Positions 29,017 to 39,034 of a stretch of 64,000 nt of DNA are shown here, in pieces. How positions within the stretch are numbered: the stretch's first letter is position 1; each line of letters opens with the position of its first letter. Origin of the DNA: Pasteurellaceae bacterium Macca (GTDB lineage Bacteria > Pseudomonadota > Gammaproteobacteria > Enterobacterales > Pasteurellaceae); assembly GCA_023101485.1 (NCBI GenBank), contig LVZB01000001.1, positions 1,351,001-1,415,000 of the forward strand. The letters run 5' to 3'. The notes below the pieces were generated by a model. That model did not search any database. It was given only the letters and a program-made list of their open reading frames with translations, and had not been told where the DNA came from. Position numbers and translations under genes: made by a program.

Positions 29017-29071
29017 ACAAATCAAGGAAAATAGCCCGTTTTTATCATTAGAGCGAATAATAGAGAACGCT

Positions 29072-30655
29072 ATGAGTTACCCACAACAAGAAGTCAATAA
29101 ACGCCGAACTTTTGCTATCATTTCCCACCCCGATGCGGGTAAAACCACCATTACCGAAAAAGTATTACTTTACGGCAACGCCATTCAAAAAGCAGGCTCA
29201 GTAAAAGGCAAAGGCTCCGCCCAACACGCTAAATCAGACTGGATGGAAATGGAAAAACAACGGGGTATTTCTATTACGACTTCCGTAATGCAATTCCCCT
29301 ACAATGATTGCCTTGTCAATCTGCTTGATACCCCGGGGCACGAAGACTTCTCCGAAGATACCTACCGCACCCTCACTGCAGTAGATAGCTGTTTAATGGT
29401 GATTGACTCCGCCAAAGGGGTCGAAGAGCGTACCATTAAATTGATGGAAGTGACTCGCCTGCGAGATACGCCTATTCTGACCTTTATGAACAAGCTCGAC
29501 CGTGATATTCGTGATCCGATGGAACTCTTAGACGAAGTAGAGAGCGTGCTGAAAATCAACTGCGCGCCAATCACTTGGCCGATTGGTTGTGGCAAATTGT
29601 TCAAAGGGGTTTATCATCTTTATAAAGATGAAACCTACCTTTACCAAACAGGGCAAGGGCATACGATTCAGGAACTGAGAGTCGTCAAAGGCTTAAATAA
29701 TCCCGAGCTGGATCAAGCCGTTGGCGATGATTTAGCCCAACAACTGCGTGATGAATTAGAACTCGTGCAAGGTGCAAGCCACGAATTTGACCTCAATGCC
29801 TTTTTAAATGGCGAATTAACCCCTGTCTTTTTCGGCACAGCCTTAGGGAATTTCGGGGTGGATCACTTCCTTGACGGCTTAACAGAATGGGCACCTGCAC
29901 CCCAAGCTCGCCAAGCGGATAACCGCACCGTTGAAGCCAGTGAAGAAAAATTCAGCGGATTTGTCTTTAAAATTCAAGCAAATATGGATCCAAAACACCG
30001 AGATCGTGTCGCCTTTATGCGAGTGGTTTCCGGCAAATATGAAAAAGGCATGAAGCTCAAACACGTCCGCATTGGCAAAGACGTGGTGATTTCCGATGCC
30101 CTCACCTTTATGGCAGGGGATCGCGCCTACGCCGAAGAAGCCTATGCGGGGGATATTATCGGCTTACACAATCACGGCACGATTCAAATTGGCGATACCT
30201 TTACCCAAGGGGAAAATCTCAAATTTACCGGTATTCCAAACTTTGCCCCAGAGCTGTTCCGCCGAATCCGTTTGCGTGATCCGCTTAAACAAAAACAGCT
30301 ACTAAAAGGCTTAGTCCAACTTTCCGAAGAAGGAGCAGTACAGGTTTTCCGCCCGTTAATGAATAACGATTTAATCGTCGGTGCGGTGGGCGTGTTACAG
30401 TTTGATGTAGTCGTTTCTCGCTTAAAATCGGAATATAACGTCGAAGCCATTTACGAAACCGTCAATGTTGCCACGGCACGCTGGGTGGAATGTAATGATG
30501 TGAAAAAATTCGAAGAATTTAAACGCAAAAACGAGCAAAATCTTGCCCTAGACGGTGGCGATAACCTGACCTACATCGCCCCAACAATGGTCAATCTTAA
30601 CCTCGCCCAAGAACGTTATCCTGATGTCACCTTCTTTAAAACACGGGAACACTAA
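29072..30655 (+). CDS. prfC: Peptide chain release factor 3
   Basis: GTPase that recycles RF1/RF2 from the ribosome after termination. G motifs: SHPDAGKTT (G1), RGISITTS (G2), [11 protein letters not shown] (G3), NKLDR (G4). Length is 527, typical of RF3, and the EF-G-like later domains are complete. Convergent with the wec operon; the two are separated by a USS hairpin terminator. Confidence 0.97.
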   Translation: MSYPQQEVNKRRTFAIISHPDAGKTTITEKVLLYGNAIQKAGSVKGKGSAQHAKSDWMEMEKQRGISITTSVMQFPYNDCLVNLLDTPGHEDFSEDTYRTLTAVDSCLMVIDSAKGVEERTIKLMEVTRLRDTPILTFMNKLDRDIRDPMELLDEVESVLKINCAPITWPIGCGKLFKGVYHLYKDETYLYQTGQGHTIQELRVVKGLNNPELDQAVGDDLAQQLRDELELVQGASHEFDLNAFLNGELTPVFFGTALGNFGVDHFLDGLTEWAPAPQARQADNRTVEASEEKFSGFVFKIQANMDPKHRDRVAFMRVVSGKYEKGMKLKHVRIGKDVVISDALTFMAGDRAYAEEAYAGDIIGLHNHGTIQIGDTFTQGENLKFTGIPNFAPELFRRIRLRDPLKQKQLLKGLVQLSEEGAVQVFRPLMNNDLIVGAVGVLQFDVVVSRLKSEYNVEAIYETVNVATARWVECNDVKKFEEFKRKNEQNLALDGGDNLTYIAPTMVNLNLAQERYPDVTFFKTREH

Positions 30656-30658
30656 TCA

Positions 30659-30702
30659 ACAAGCGGTGCAAAAAATTCAACATTTTGCACCGCTTGTTTT
30701 TC
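30659..30702. terminator. Inverted USS pair, bidirectional terminator between prfC and wecF
   Basis: ACAAGCGGTGCAAAA (30659-30673) and TTTTGCACCGCTTGT (30683-30697) form a perfect 15-bp stem followed by TTTT. Opposed uptake signals used as terminators are a known Pasteurellaceae habit. Confidence 0.85.
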
Positions 30703-30707
30703 CTTCC

Positions 30708-31802
30708 CTACTCTCTTTCCCTATTTAACCGCATAATCGCCTCACGCCAAGTTCTGCGATAGCCTTCGGGGAAAAAGCGGATTTGGCGTTTATCGATAGC
30801 GGATAAGGCGCGATGAGTGGCTCTGATATTCTCTTCCGTGAGGTTATCCACCCTTAAAAAGGGGATATTTTCTCCTTGGAGATCAAGCCTAAAAGGGTTT
30901 TCAGGGGAGATTGCCACGGGAATGTTCATCTCCGTGAGTAAGCAAATCGTGCCGATTCCTTGCTGTCGGGTAAAGAAAAAGCACCCGAGATCACAGCCTT
31001 TTAGCAAGGTGAGATAGGCTGAAAACGCCATGGATTCCCTGAGCACTTGCACATTCTCTTCGCCAAATAAGGCTTCACCATATTCTTTAACTTGTTGAAT
31101 ATAAAGATGATTGTTAGCGGGATAACCCATTGGCAAGTACACTTTTACCCTTTGCCCAAATTGTCGATAAAGCATTTCTAAACCTTCCATATGGCGATTA
31201 GTAGGGTCACCAGAGTTACCGAGAAGAATCGTTAAAGGGGCGGTGTGTTCCTGAATAATTGGCTTAACCGAAGCGTCAACTTGTGCCATTTTGGTTGGGA
31301 AATAGATGACTTCATCCCCCACCACCTCATTCCCTCTCTCTTGGCGTGCCAATCGTGCTTTGGCGTAGGCTAAATCGCCACGGGTTGCCCAAAATTGTGC
31401 AATCTTGCGTTGGGCGAAACGGCGTAATGGATAAAATAAGCGAAACTGCCAACGTTGGCTCTCTTCATAAAGATCTGCCCCCCAGATATGCCAAATTGTT
31501 CGCTTTGGCGGTAATACCCCCAAGGCAAGGGCAAGCCAAATCCAAGGGTTATATTGCCCTAAGTATAAAAATCTTGCCGTGGGTTCTGCCTTTGCGCAGG
31601 GAATCAATGCCTTTGCTAAGGCGAGTTTGCTGTCAAAAAGCCGTAAATTCAATTTGGGAAATTGCGTAGCCAGCTCGGCTTTTCCCACCACATAAAAGGG
31701 CTGATCGTTGATGAGATCGCCCAATTCTGTTTGGCAAAAATGGAGTATTGTTTCGTTATGGTGGGGAATATCCGCCCCTAAAATGTAATAAATCTTAGCC
31801 AT
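30708..31802 (-). CDS. wecF: Fuc4NAc transferase of ECA lipid III synthesis
   Basis: Adds 4-acetamido-4,6-dideoxygalactose from its dTDP sugar to lipid II to finish the ECA trisaccharide (family GT56). The protein opens KIYYILGADIPHHNETIL and contains YLGQYNPWIWL, WHIWGADLYE and ILLGNSGDPTNRH, all in the style of WecF/RffT. The longer frame starts at 31859, but ATG at 31802 begins the conserved N terminus, giving 364 residues and an 8-bp overlap with wzxE. Last gene of the operon here; wzyE and wecG, which follow in E. coli, are absent. Confidence 0.88.
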   Translation of the reverse strand: MAKIYYILGADIPHHNETILHFCQTELGDLINDQPFYVVGKAELATQFPKLNLRLFDSKLALAKALIPCAKAEPTARFLYLGQYNPWIWLALALGVLPPKRTIWHIWGADLYEESQRWQFRLFYPLRRFAQRKIAQFWATRGDLAYAKARLARQERGNEVVGDEVIYFPTKMAQVDASVKPIIQEHTAPLTILLGNSGDPTNRHMEGLEMLYRQFGQRVKVYLPMGYPANNHLYIQQVKEYGEALFGEENVQVLRESMAFSAYLTLLKGCDLGCFFFTRQQGIGTICLLTEMNIPVAISPENPFRLDLQGENIPFLRVDNLTEENIRATHRALSAIDKRQIRFFPEGYRRTWREAIMRLNRERE

Positions 31803-33048
31803 TTTTCCGCCTTTGATAACTGATAAATCCAAGAGTGGCGATAAGTAAATAAACGCCATTCGCGGTTAAGTAAGCAAGACTCGCCCCCTCTGCCCCCCCT
31901 TGGGGAATAAAAAATGCCCCAAAGCCGATGAGCAACAAACATTGGCTAACCTCAGCAAGAAAATAGAGCTTCACTGCCGATTTTGCCACAATGAGGTAGC
32001 CAAAAACCCAAGCGAGGGCTTTACAAATATCCCCACAGAGTTGCCATAGAAAGAGCTTCTCCATCGGGAGAAAGGCTTCGGAATAGAGCAGAATAATCAC
32101 CCATTTCTTGACACTAAAAAGGATCAGGGTAAGGCAGAGCATGATTATCCCCACCATAATGAGCCATTTCACCACTTCCCGTTGAATCTGTCTTTTTTCG
32201 TGCATTTTTGCCAAGGTTGGCAACAAATAGAGTGAAAAGAGCAAGCTGATAAACTGTAAATAGGCATCTGAAATTCGGCTCATTCCCTGCCAAATGCCAA
32301 CCTCTGCGATACCCTGCATCGTGCTTAATAGATCCCGTAAAATCAGATAACTGAGGGGCATTGTCAGGGCGGTAATTAGCACCATTAGGCTAAATTTCAG
32401 TAATTGACGGGCGAAAAAAGGGGAGAAATGGGAAAAAGAGAAAGGGGTATTTTGTCTGCGTTTTGCGATAACGATCGCCGGTAAAAAGCTAAATGCGGAG
32501 AAAAAGGCTAAACCAAATAATGCCCCCTGCCACGCCCACTGCCACACTGCCACGCCATAAACGAAAAAGCCAATCAGCACGCCGAGCACCACACTGACGC
32601 CGTAGCCTTGGCTGTTGCGGTAGCCTTTTAAAATCGCAAGATGATATTGACTCCATGCGACACCAAATTGTGCCACGGCGGTGGCATAAATCACCCATTC
32701 TAGCCCTTGGCGTTGGAATAACCATTCACTTAACGGTGTTGCAAAAGCCACTAAGCTTATCGCTAACAAGCAAGAAGCCCCAAAGATCAGGGATTTTGCG
32801 GTTGCCAGCAATAATGCGAGTTTTGCCGGAGAATGGGCATAGCGAGCGATATATTTGGTAATGCCGTTAAAAATCCCGAATCCAGAGAGGGTGGCGAGAA
32901 CGGTCAGCATCGTCATAAAATTCGCACTGAGCCCAAGCCCTTCCCGCCCAAATTGTTCCGCGAGGATCTTCATCACCCCAAGCCCGATAAGCATTTTTAT
33001 GCCAACGGCAGCGACACTCCAAAGGGCATGACCGACAACGCGTTTCAT
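31795..33048 (-). CDS. wzxE: ECA lipid III flippase
   Basis: Polysaccharide transporter-type membrane protein (MOP superfamily) that moves undecaprenyl-PP-trisaccharide across the inner membrane. Twelve or so spans in 417 residues; the N terminus SVAAVGIKMLIGLGVMKILAEQFG is of the WzxE kind. The ATGA overlap with wecE shows translational coupling. Confidence 0.9.
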   Translation of the reverse strand: MKRVVGHALWSVAAVGIKMLIGLGVMKILAEQFGREGLGLSANFMTMLTVLATLSGFGIFNGITKYIARYAHSPAKLALLLATAKSLIFGASCLLAISLVAFATPLSEWLFQRQGLEWVIYATAVAQFGVAWSQYHLAILKGYRNSQGYGVSVVLGVLIGFFVYGVAVWQWAWQGALFGLAFFSAFSFLPAIVIAKRRQNTPFSFSHFSPFFARQLLKFSLMVLITALTMPLSYLILRDLLSTMQGIAEVGIWQGMSRISDAYLQFISLLFSLYLLPTLAKMHEKRQIQREVVKWLIMVGIIMLCLTLILFSVKKWVIILLYSEAFLPMEKLFLWQLCGDICKALAWVFGYLIVAKSAVKLYFLAEVSQCLLLIGFGAFFIPQGGAEGASLAYLTANGVYLLIATLGFISYQRRKNG

Positions 33049-34184
33049 TGGGCAAAAAAATCCAGCACGGCTTGAATCACTCGATTTTGTGCCGAGTCGG
33101 TTAAGTTAAAGAAAAGAGGCAAACGCACGAAGGATTCACTCGCTTTGGTGGTCTGTTCATCTTCCCCTACAAAACGCCCAAAGGCTTGCCCCGCAGGGCT
33201 TGAATGAAGGGGAATATAGTGAAAGACCGCGAGAATCCCTCGTTTTCCTAAAAAGGCGATAAACTCACTCCGCCGGCTTAAATCAGCCAGTTTGATGCCA
33301 AAGAGATGCCCATTAGGCTGGCAATCTTTTGGCAGGGTTAAATAGCCGATCTTGCCTTGTGCCACAAGCGGGGCGAAGGCATCGTGATAACGTTGCCACA
33401 AGGCTAAACGACGTTGATTGATTTCTTCTGCCGATTGAAGCTGTGCATAAAGATAGGCGGATTGTAATTCCGAGGGAAGAAAGCTCGAGCCTAGATCTCG
33501 CCAAGTGTATTTATCGACTTGTCCGCGGAAAAATTGGCTACGATTTGTGCCTTTTTCTCGCACAATTTCTGCCCGTTCAATCAAATAAGGGGCATTGATT
33601 AACAACGCGCCCCCTTCGCCACCGGCGGTATAATTTTTAGTTTCGTGGAAACTGTAACACCCTAAATGCCCAATCGTACCTAAGGCACGCCCTTTGTAAA
33701 ACGCATTCACACCTTGGGCGGCATCTTCGACGACCCACAGTTGGTAGCGTTCGGCTAATGCCATAATGGTATCCATTTCACAGGCAACACCGGCATAATG
33801 CACCGGCACAATGGCTTTGGTTTTGGCGGTAATGGCTTGTTCTATTTTGCGTTCATCCATGTTGAACGTATCGGGACGAATATCCACAAAGACAATCTTT
33901 GCCCCCCGTAGCACAAAGGCATTTGCGGTGGAAACAAAGGTATAGCTTGGCATAATCACTTCATCGCCGGCTTGAATATCAAGCAAAATAGCCGCCATTT
34001 CGAGGGCGGCGGTACAAGAGGGGGTTAATAAAGCCCGAGGGGTCGCAAAGTGCATTTCTAACCACTGCTCGCATAAACGCCCGAATTTGCCATCCCCAGA
34101 GAGCTTGCCCGTTGCCATGGCTTGTTGCAAGTAATTCAGCTCTGTGCCAAGCACGGGCGGTTGGTTGAAAGGAATTGTTATCAT
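33045..34184 (-). CDS. wecE: dTDP-4-amino-4,6-dideoxygalactose transaminase
   Basis: PLP enzyme of the DegT/DnrJ/EryC1 family; transfers an amino group to dTDP-4-keto-6-deoxyglucose in the Fuc4NAc pathway. Motifs: PSYTFVSTANAFVLRGA, VEDAAQG, and SFHETKNYTAGGEGG with the PLP lysine. The frame opens at 34283, but ATG at 34184 (ITIPFNQPPVLG) is chosen: it overlaps the wecD stop as ATGA and begins the conserved region, giving 379 residues. The rffG/rffH genes that make its substrate are not in this cluster, so the dTDP-sugar must come from rmlAB-type genes elsewhere. Confidence 0.92.
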   Translation of the reverse strand: MITIPFNQPPVLGTELNYLQQAMATGKLSGDGKFGRLCEQWLEMHFATPRALLTPSCTAALEMAAILLDIQAGDEVIMPSYTFVSTANAFVLRGAKIVFVDIRPDTFNMDERKIEQAITAKTKAIVPVHYAGVACEMDTIMALAERYQLWVVEDAAQGVNAFYKGRALGTIGHLGCYSFHETKNYTAGGEGGALLINAPYLIERAEIVREKGTNRSQFFRGQVDKYTWRDLGSSFLPSELQSAYLYAQLQSAEEINQRRLALWQRYHDAFAPLVAQGKIGYLTLPKDCQPNGHLFGIKLADLSRRSEFIAFLGKRGILAVFHYIPLHSSPAGQAFGRFVGEDEQTTKASESFVRLPLFFNLTDSAQNRVIQAVLDFFAQ

Positions 34185-34861
34185 CGGTAGAACCAGTAAT
34201 GAATGTGATGAATCTCTGCACCAAAGGATTGATACAGCCGAATCGCAAGCAAATTTTGCGTTTGTGTGGCGATATTCAGCCATTTTGCCCCTTGCGTCAC
34301 GCTATAATGTTGTGCCATCGCAAGCAACTCGCAGGCGATCCCTTTTCCCCGTTGGGTCGGCGAAACGGCTAATAAACCGAGGGTTGCTTCTTCATTTCTT
34401 ACCCTCAAACTCACGCCCCCGACGATCTGCCCCGCGATTTTCTTCACCAAGCAGAGATCATCAAAACGCCCCAGCACGGCATTGCTAATCCATTGTTGGT
34501 AGAAGCGTTGATTTTCCCCTTGGGAAAACCACGGCGCACGCCAACGGCTGTGGGGAAATGCCCCACCAAATAAATCGCATAGTTCAGGGATTTCGGCTTC
34601 AATGGCACGATGACAAGCGGTCGTTTTTTTTGCACAATTTGTCAAGGGTAGGCGAAACAGCATTTCCCCTTCCACAAACTGAAACCCTTGGCGCTGAATG
34701 TGATGTAACCATGGCTGGCGATGCGCCGGAATTTTCGCTTGCAAGAGATCAAACGCCTCTTCACAGGCGTCGCCTTTCGGGGAGGAAAAATCGACCCTGC
34801 CGATTTTCCGTTGGAAGAAATCACTCTCCCACGGGAGAAGATGTGTTGTGGTTTCTATCAT
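34181..34861 (-). CDS. wecD: dTDP-fucosamine acetyltransferase
   Basis: GNAT-type acetyltransferase making dTDP-Fuc4NAc. The C-terminal region has the acetyl-CoA motif LLAVSPTQRGKGIACELL, and FRAPW-like SRWRAPWFSQ and HYWFYR segments match WecD/RffC. The open frame extends to 34933; ATG at 34861 (IETTTHLLPWESDFF) is the likely start, giving 226 residues. The start then lies inside the 3' end of the GT8 gene by about 40 bp. If GT8 is out of frame, translation that would otherwise approach this start is interrupted, which could affect wecD expression. Confidence 0.88.
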   Translation of the reverse strand: MIETTTHLLPWESDFFQRKIGRVDFSSPKGDACEEAFDLLQAKIPAHRQPWLHHIQRQGFQFVEGEMLFRLPLTNCAKKTTACHRAIEAEIPELCDLFGGAFPHSRWRAPWFSQGENQRFYQQWISNAVLGRFDDLCLVKKIAGQIVGGVSLRVRNEEATLGLLAVSPTQRGKGIACELLAMAQHYSVTQGAKWLNIATQTQNLLAIRLYQSFGAEIHHIHYWFYR

Positions 34862-35830
34862 TTTTATGCAACGCAAATTTTTCTCTGTCGGTCTTAAAAT
34901 AATCAAAATTAGCTTGGTAAATTTGTTGAGCAATAGATTTATAATAACCTACGGGTAAATTCATAATATCTTGCCAGTTTAAACTAGCATAAAAATCATA
35001 GAGGTTTTTTGCGGGTAAAATATTTAACCCAATAGGCTGATTAAATTCATCTACATAAAATAGCATTTCTTCCTTTATTTCCGACCAAGGTTTAAGAATA
35101 TCCGAAAAATGTAAAATAGTAGGGTGAATAAAATTCACTTCGCCACGAATATAATTAGCAATATCTTGATAAATTAGCCTAACTTCATAGTTATAACGTT
35201 GGTCTAATAATAGGCAATTTTGCGCAAAGACATAATTTAAAATATCTTGATCGCCACACTTAATTTGATCAAAATATTGATGTGTTAATTGTAACAAATA
35301 TTCTTGTATTTTTCCCCAACGCTCTGCATGAATAAAAAGTACACCCGCATTAAAATAATTGGGTTCTATTTTTCCAAAAAGTTGGCATTGAATAGGCGCT
35401 TTTATTACTGCAATAGGATAATTCTGCTCTGTTCTGTTCTGTTCTGTTCTGTTCTGTTCTGTTCTGCATTATCAAGTAATTGAAATGGCTCGTAAAGAGT
35501 ATCATTCACAATTAAATCACAATCTAAATAAAGCCAATGATTGCCATTACCATAGGGAAATAATTGTTCAATGTAATAACGAAAAAAAGAAGCGGAAGAG
35601 ATATATCCAGCCCCCAAATACCCCGAAAATTCATCTTGATTTAATTGGGCTGAACGAATAGTGCTTCCTCGTTGGGCTAAATAACGATTAAGCCGTTCAA
35701 AATAGGCTAAATCCACATCATCTTTATGTAGCACAAAAATATCGAGATTTTCGTGATAACACATTAATGACTTTAACGTCGTTTCTAAATAGGGAAAATA
35801 ATTTTTATCAACGGCGAAAACAACATTCAC
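34821..35830 (-). CDS. Phase-variable GT8 glycosyltransferase, out of frame in this read
   Basis: LgtC-like family 8 glycosyltransferase. The N-terminal part (35405-35830) has NVVFAVDKNYFPYLETTL and the metal-binding DCD at residues 103-105 (WLYLDCDLIV), then runs into a CAGAA tract and stops after 141 codons. The other frame supplies YFNAGVLFIHAERWGK and LLDQRYNYE-type segments down to 34821, the expected GT8 second half. One CAGAA fewer or two more would give a 334-residue protein. GTG at 35830 is the start, with AGAGGA 7 nt before it. It sits where rffG and rffH lie in E. coli. Sugar and acceptor are unknown; decoration of ECA or LOS is inference. Confidence 0.85.
35422..35466 (-). repeat. 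CAGAA pentanucleotide tract within the GT8 gene
   Basis: Seven perfect tandem units (35432-35466 read as TTCTG on the plus strand) preceded by one variant and one further perfect unit. Unit length 5 is not a multiple of three, so gain or loss changes frame. Present state is OFF by my frame count; six or nine perfect units would be ON. Confidence 0.93.
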
Positions 35831-35842
35831 TTCTCATTCCTC

Positions 35843-37087
35843 TTATTTATTCCACACCCCTCGGGTGTCAATAATCCAACGATTTTGCCTTTCAGGTTTA
35901 GGGGTTAATTTAAAGCATTGATGATCCACTAATAGCACCAAAATATCCGCTTGCTCAATACTTTGTTTGAGGGAAACCTGCTGGGCTTTTGTCGCTAAAC
36001 TGAGCGGTAAATGGGGAATATGGGGCTCGACAATCAGCAATTTACCCTGATGCCATCGGCTAAGTTGTTCTGCAATGGCAAGCGCTGGACTTTGGCGGAG
36101 ATCATCGACATCCGCTTTAAAGGTAATGCCAAGGCACGCAATGGTAATTTCCGCCAAAGGCCTGCCGGTTTGAACGCAATCTGCCACGGCTTGTTTGACC
36201 TTCTCAATCACCCATTGAGGCTTGTGGTCATTCACTTCCCGTGCCATGCGGATTAAACGAGCCTGTTCGGGGGCTTGGGCGACAATAAACCACGGATCTA
36301 CCGCAATACAATGCCCGCCAACACCAGCGCCGGGTTGTAAAATATTGACCCGAGGGTGGCGATTGGCAAGGGCTATCAACTCCCACACATCAATATTTAG
36401 CCTATCACAAATCAGGGAAAGCTCATTGGCAAAGGCGATATTGACATCTCTGAAACTGTTTTCTGTCAGTTTGCACATCTCCGCTGTTCGCGCTTGTGTC
36501 GTCAAGCACTCCCCCTTGACAAAAAGTTGATACAATTTGACCGCTTGTTGGCTACATTGGGGGCTAAGCCCGCCGATAATGCGGTCGTTTTCAAACAGTT
36601 CCGTCATAATTTTCCCCGGCAAAACACGTTCTGGGCAGTAGGCAATATTGACCTCTTCAGGGAAGCGTAAATCTGGGCGAGCTTGGTGTAGCCACTTCGC
36701 AAGGCGTTCTGTCGTGCCAACAGGGGAGGTGGATTCCAACACAATCAAATCCCCTTTTTTCAGCACGGGGGCAAGGGCTTCGACGACCGCTTTTACGGCG
36801 GTTAAATCGGGCTGAAAATCCGCTTGGAAAGGCGTTGGCACGGCAATAATAAAGGCGTCCGCTGGGGGAATTTTGTTGGTTGCAAAAAATCGTCCAAAAT
36901 CGACCGCTTGTTTTAGGCTTTCGGCTAATTTCGGCTCTGCAATATGGGATTTGCCTTCGTTTAACTGTGCGACTATCTGGGGGTTAATCTCCACCCCAAT
37001 AACAGACTTGCCCGCTTGGGCGAAGGCAACCGCCGTCGGCAAACCAATATAACCTAAGCCGATAACGGCAATTCGCTCAAAACTCAT
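35843..37087 (-). CDS. wecC: UDP-N-acetyl-D-mannosamine dehydrogenase
   Basis: Oxidises UDP-ManNAc to UDP-ManNAcA, second sugar donor of ECA. NAD-binding [14 protein letters not shown] at the N terminus and UDP-sugar dehydrogenase motifs [30 protein letters not shown] with the catalytic Cys, and [16 protein letters not shown]. 414 residues. ATGA overlap with wecB upstream; 12 bp separate its stop from the GT8 start. Confidence 0.94.
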   Translation of the reverse strand: MSFERIAVIGLGYIGLPTAVAFAQAGKSVIGVEINPQIVAQLNEGKSHIAEPKLAESLKQAVDFGRFFATNKIPPADAFIIAVPTPFQADFQPDLTAVKAVVEALAPVLKKGDLIVLESTSPVGTTERLAKWLHQARPDLRFPEEVNIAYCPERVLPGKIMTELFENDRIIGGLSPQCSQQAVKLYQLFVKGECLTTQARTAEMCKLTENSFRDVNIAFANELSLICDRLNIDVWELIALANRHPRVNILQPGAGVGGHCIAVDPWFIVAQAPEQARLIRMAREVNDHKPQWVIEKVKQAVADCVQTGRPLAEITIACLGITFKADVDDLRQSPALAIAEQLSRWHQGKLLIVEPHIPHLPLSLATKAQQVSLKQSIEQADILVLLVDHQCFKLTPKPERQNRWIIDTRGVWNK

Positions 37088-38196
37088 TTTGCAATCCTTT
37101 TAATGACATCAACAATCCGCTCACAGGCTTTACCATCGCCATAGGGGCTGTGGTGCGGTGAGGTTGGTGGCTGATTGAGCCAATGGCACACGCCACGGAT
37201 AATTTTCTCACTATCTGTGCCAACAAGTTGCACTAAGCCACTCGTCAGTGCTTCGGGGCGTTCGGTCATCTCTCGCATCACTAATACCGGCTTGCCCAGT
37301 GCAGGGGCTTCTTCTTGAATCCCCCCAGAATCGGTAAGGAGCAGATCCGAGCGATTCATCAAATAGATAAAGGGCAAATAGTTAAGGGGTTCAATCAGAA
37401 AAATATTCTCAATGCCCGATAGCCAACGTTTTACCGGCTCTGCCACTTTGGGATTGAGATGCACAGGATACACAATCTCCACGTTCGGCTGCTGGCAGGC
37501 GATCTCTCGCAATGCTTGGCAGATACGCTCAAAGCCTTCGCCAAAACTTTCTCGCCGATGTCCTGTGACTAAGATCAGTTTTTTCTTCTCTGACAGATAG
37601 GAAAATTCCGCCCGTAACGTTTTCTCAAGAGGCGGAGTTTGTTTGATCTTCTCTAACCCTTCAAAAAGGGCATCAATGACGCTATTTCCCGTCACCCAAA
37701 TGCGATCCGAAGGCTTGCCCTCTTGCAATAAATTTGCCTGTGCGATGGCGGTGGGGGCGAAATGATAATCTGCTAATACGCTAGTCAAGAGGCGATTGCC
37801 CTCTTCAGGGAAAGGCGAAAAACGGTTGCCTGTGCGTAGCCCTGCTTCAATATGCGCCACGGGGATTTTTTGGTAATAACAGGCTAAAGAGGCAGTAAAG
37901 CTAGTGGTGGTGTCGCCATGAACTAAGCATAGATTCGGCTGATAGCTTTGTAAGACGGGGCGTAACCCCATCAAAATACGGCTGGTGGTATCAAAGAGAT
38001 CTTGATCCTGTTGCATAATATCAAGGTCAAAATCAGGGCGAATATCAAACACCGCCAAAACTTGATCGAGCATTTGGCGGTGTTGCCCTGTGACACAGAC
38101 ACGAATTTCTATCCTCGGATCTTGCTGTAAGGCTTTGATTAACGGCGCCATTTTGATCCCTTCGGGGCGCGTGCCGAACACTGCGAGGATTTTCAT
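37084..38196 (-). CDS. wecB: UDP-N-acetylglucosamine 2-epimerase (non-hydrolysing)
   Basis: Converts UDP-GlcNAc to UDP-ManNAc. [19 protein letters not shown] opening, [36 protein letters not shown] and [20 protein letters not shown] are the family blocks. 370 residues, complete. ATGA overlaps with both wzzE and wecC. Confidence 0.95.
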   Translation of the reverse strand: MKILAVFGTRPEGIKMAPLIKALQQDPRIEIRVCVTGQHRQMLDQVLAVFDIRPDFDLDIMQQDQDLFDTTSRILMGLRPVLQSYQPNLCLVHGDTTTSFTASLACYYQKIPVAHIEAGLRTGNRFSPFPEEGNRLLTSVLADYHFAPTAIAQANLLQEGKPSDRIWVTGNSVIDALFEGLEKIKQTPPLEKTLRAEFSYLSEKKKLILVTGHRRESFGEGFERICQALREIACQQPNVEIVYPVHLNPKVAEPVKRWLSGIENIFLIEPLNYLPFIYLMNRSDLLLTDSGGIQEEAPALGKPVLVMREMTERPEALTSGLVQLVGTDSEKIIRGVCHWLNQPPTSPHHSPYGDGKACERIVDVIKRIAK

Positions 38197-39017
38197 TCAA
38201 TCGTTTTTTTACGGCGACAACCTTTACAACAAAACAGTAAGCTGATGAGGAAACCCAAACCTCCCCCTATGGCTGTAAAAAGTCGCTGATAAGGTGCTTT
38301 TTCTGCGACAAGCGGCACCGTTGGTGACTGAATAAATCGGAAGGCTTGGAGCTTATCATCAAGGGGTTGGACGGAACGCATTAAATTTAATTTACCACTC
38401 CAATCTTGTTGCGCAATTTGGTTACCTTGTTGAATCGCACCGAGATGGTTCTCCGCAGACTGCTTGACCTGTTGGAATAAAATCTTCCATTTTACAATCA
38501 GATCGGTATTTAACTCATTTCGTGCTTTTGTACTCGTAAATTGGATAAATTCTGCCAAGATGGTTTTCGCTTGCTCCGGATTTTCGAGTGTGAAACTTAG
38601 CCGCTGTGCTGATTCATCAAAGGTAAATTTGTCTAATAAATGCATCGCAATCAAAGCTACCGGTTGATTTTGTTGATGAGCAATTTGCTTAACTACTTCA
38701 TTTTCATTTAAAAAATTTTGTCGTGTATCAGGTGAAATCAGCTGACGTTTAAATTCACTATATACATTGTTGAGGATGAGGTTATCCACGCTTGTTCCAT
38801 TCCCAACTTCTCCTTTAATAAGATAATAAATATTCGCTAAGGAATAGTAATTCCCAAGGTCAGCCACTTTCGGCGCCTCCACTTGGGCATGAGATGTCCA
38901 CTGTGGCGTAGTGATTTTTTCTGCACTGAACCAACCAATTCCTGCACCGCTAAATGTTAGGAGTAACGCTAATAGCGGAAAAAAATAACGCTTTGTTGTT
39001 GATTTTTGTTGTTCCAT
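38193..39017 (-). CDS. wzzE: ECA chain-length modulator
   Basis: Polysaccharide co-polymerase with one membrane span at each end (residues about 13-32 and near 250-265) and a periplasmic region between. Near the end, [31 protein letters not shown] is the Wzz-type second span region. At 274 residues it is shorter than E. coli WzzE (about 350). ATG at 39017 is preferred over 39023 because AAGGA then lies 6 nt away. A chain-length regulator without a wzyE polymerase in the cluster is notable. Confidence 0.82.
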   Translation of the reverse strand: MEQQKSTTKRYFFPLLALLLTFSGAGIGWFSAEKITTPQWTSHAQVEAPKVADLGNYYSLANIYYLIKGEVGNGTSVDNLILNNVYSEFKRQLISPDTRQNFLNENEVVKQIAHQQNQPVALIAMHLLDKFTFDESAQRLSFTLENPEQAKTILAEFIQFTSTKARNELNTDLIVKWKILFQQVKQSAENHLGAIQQGNQIAQQDWSGKLNLMRSVQPLDDKLQAFRFIQSPTVPLVAEKAPYQRLFTAIGGGLGFLISLLFCCKGCRRKKTIE

Positions 39018-39034
39018 TCTCATTCCTTTATCAA

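Noticed and set aside
35422..35466. CRISPR-like or mobile repeat at the CAGAA tract
   Set aside because: Pure pentamer microsatellite inside a gene with no spacers; explained as a contingency repeat.
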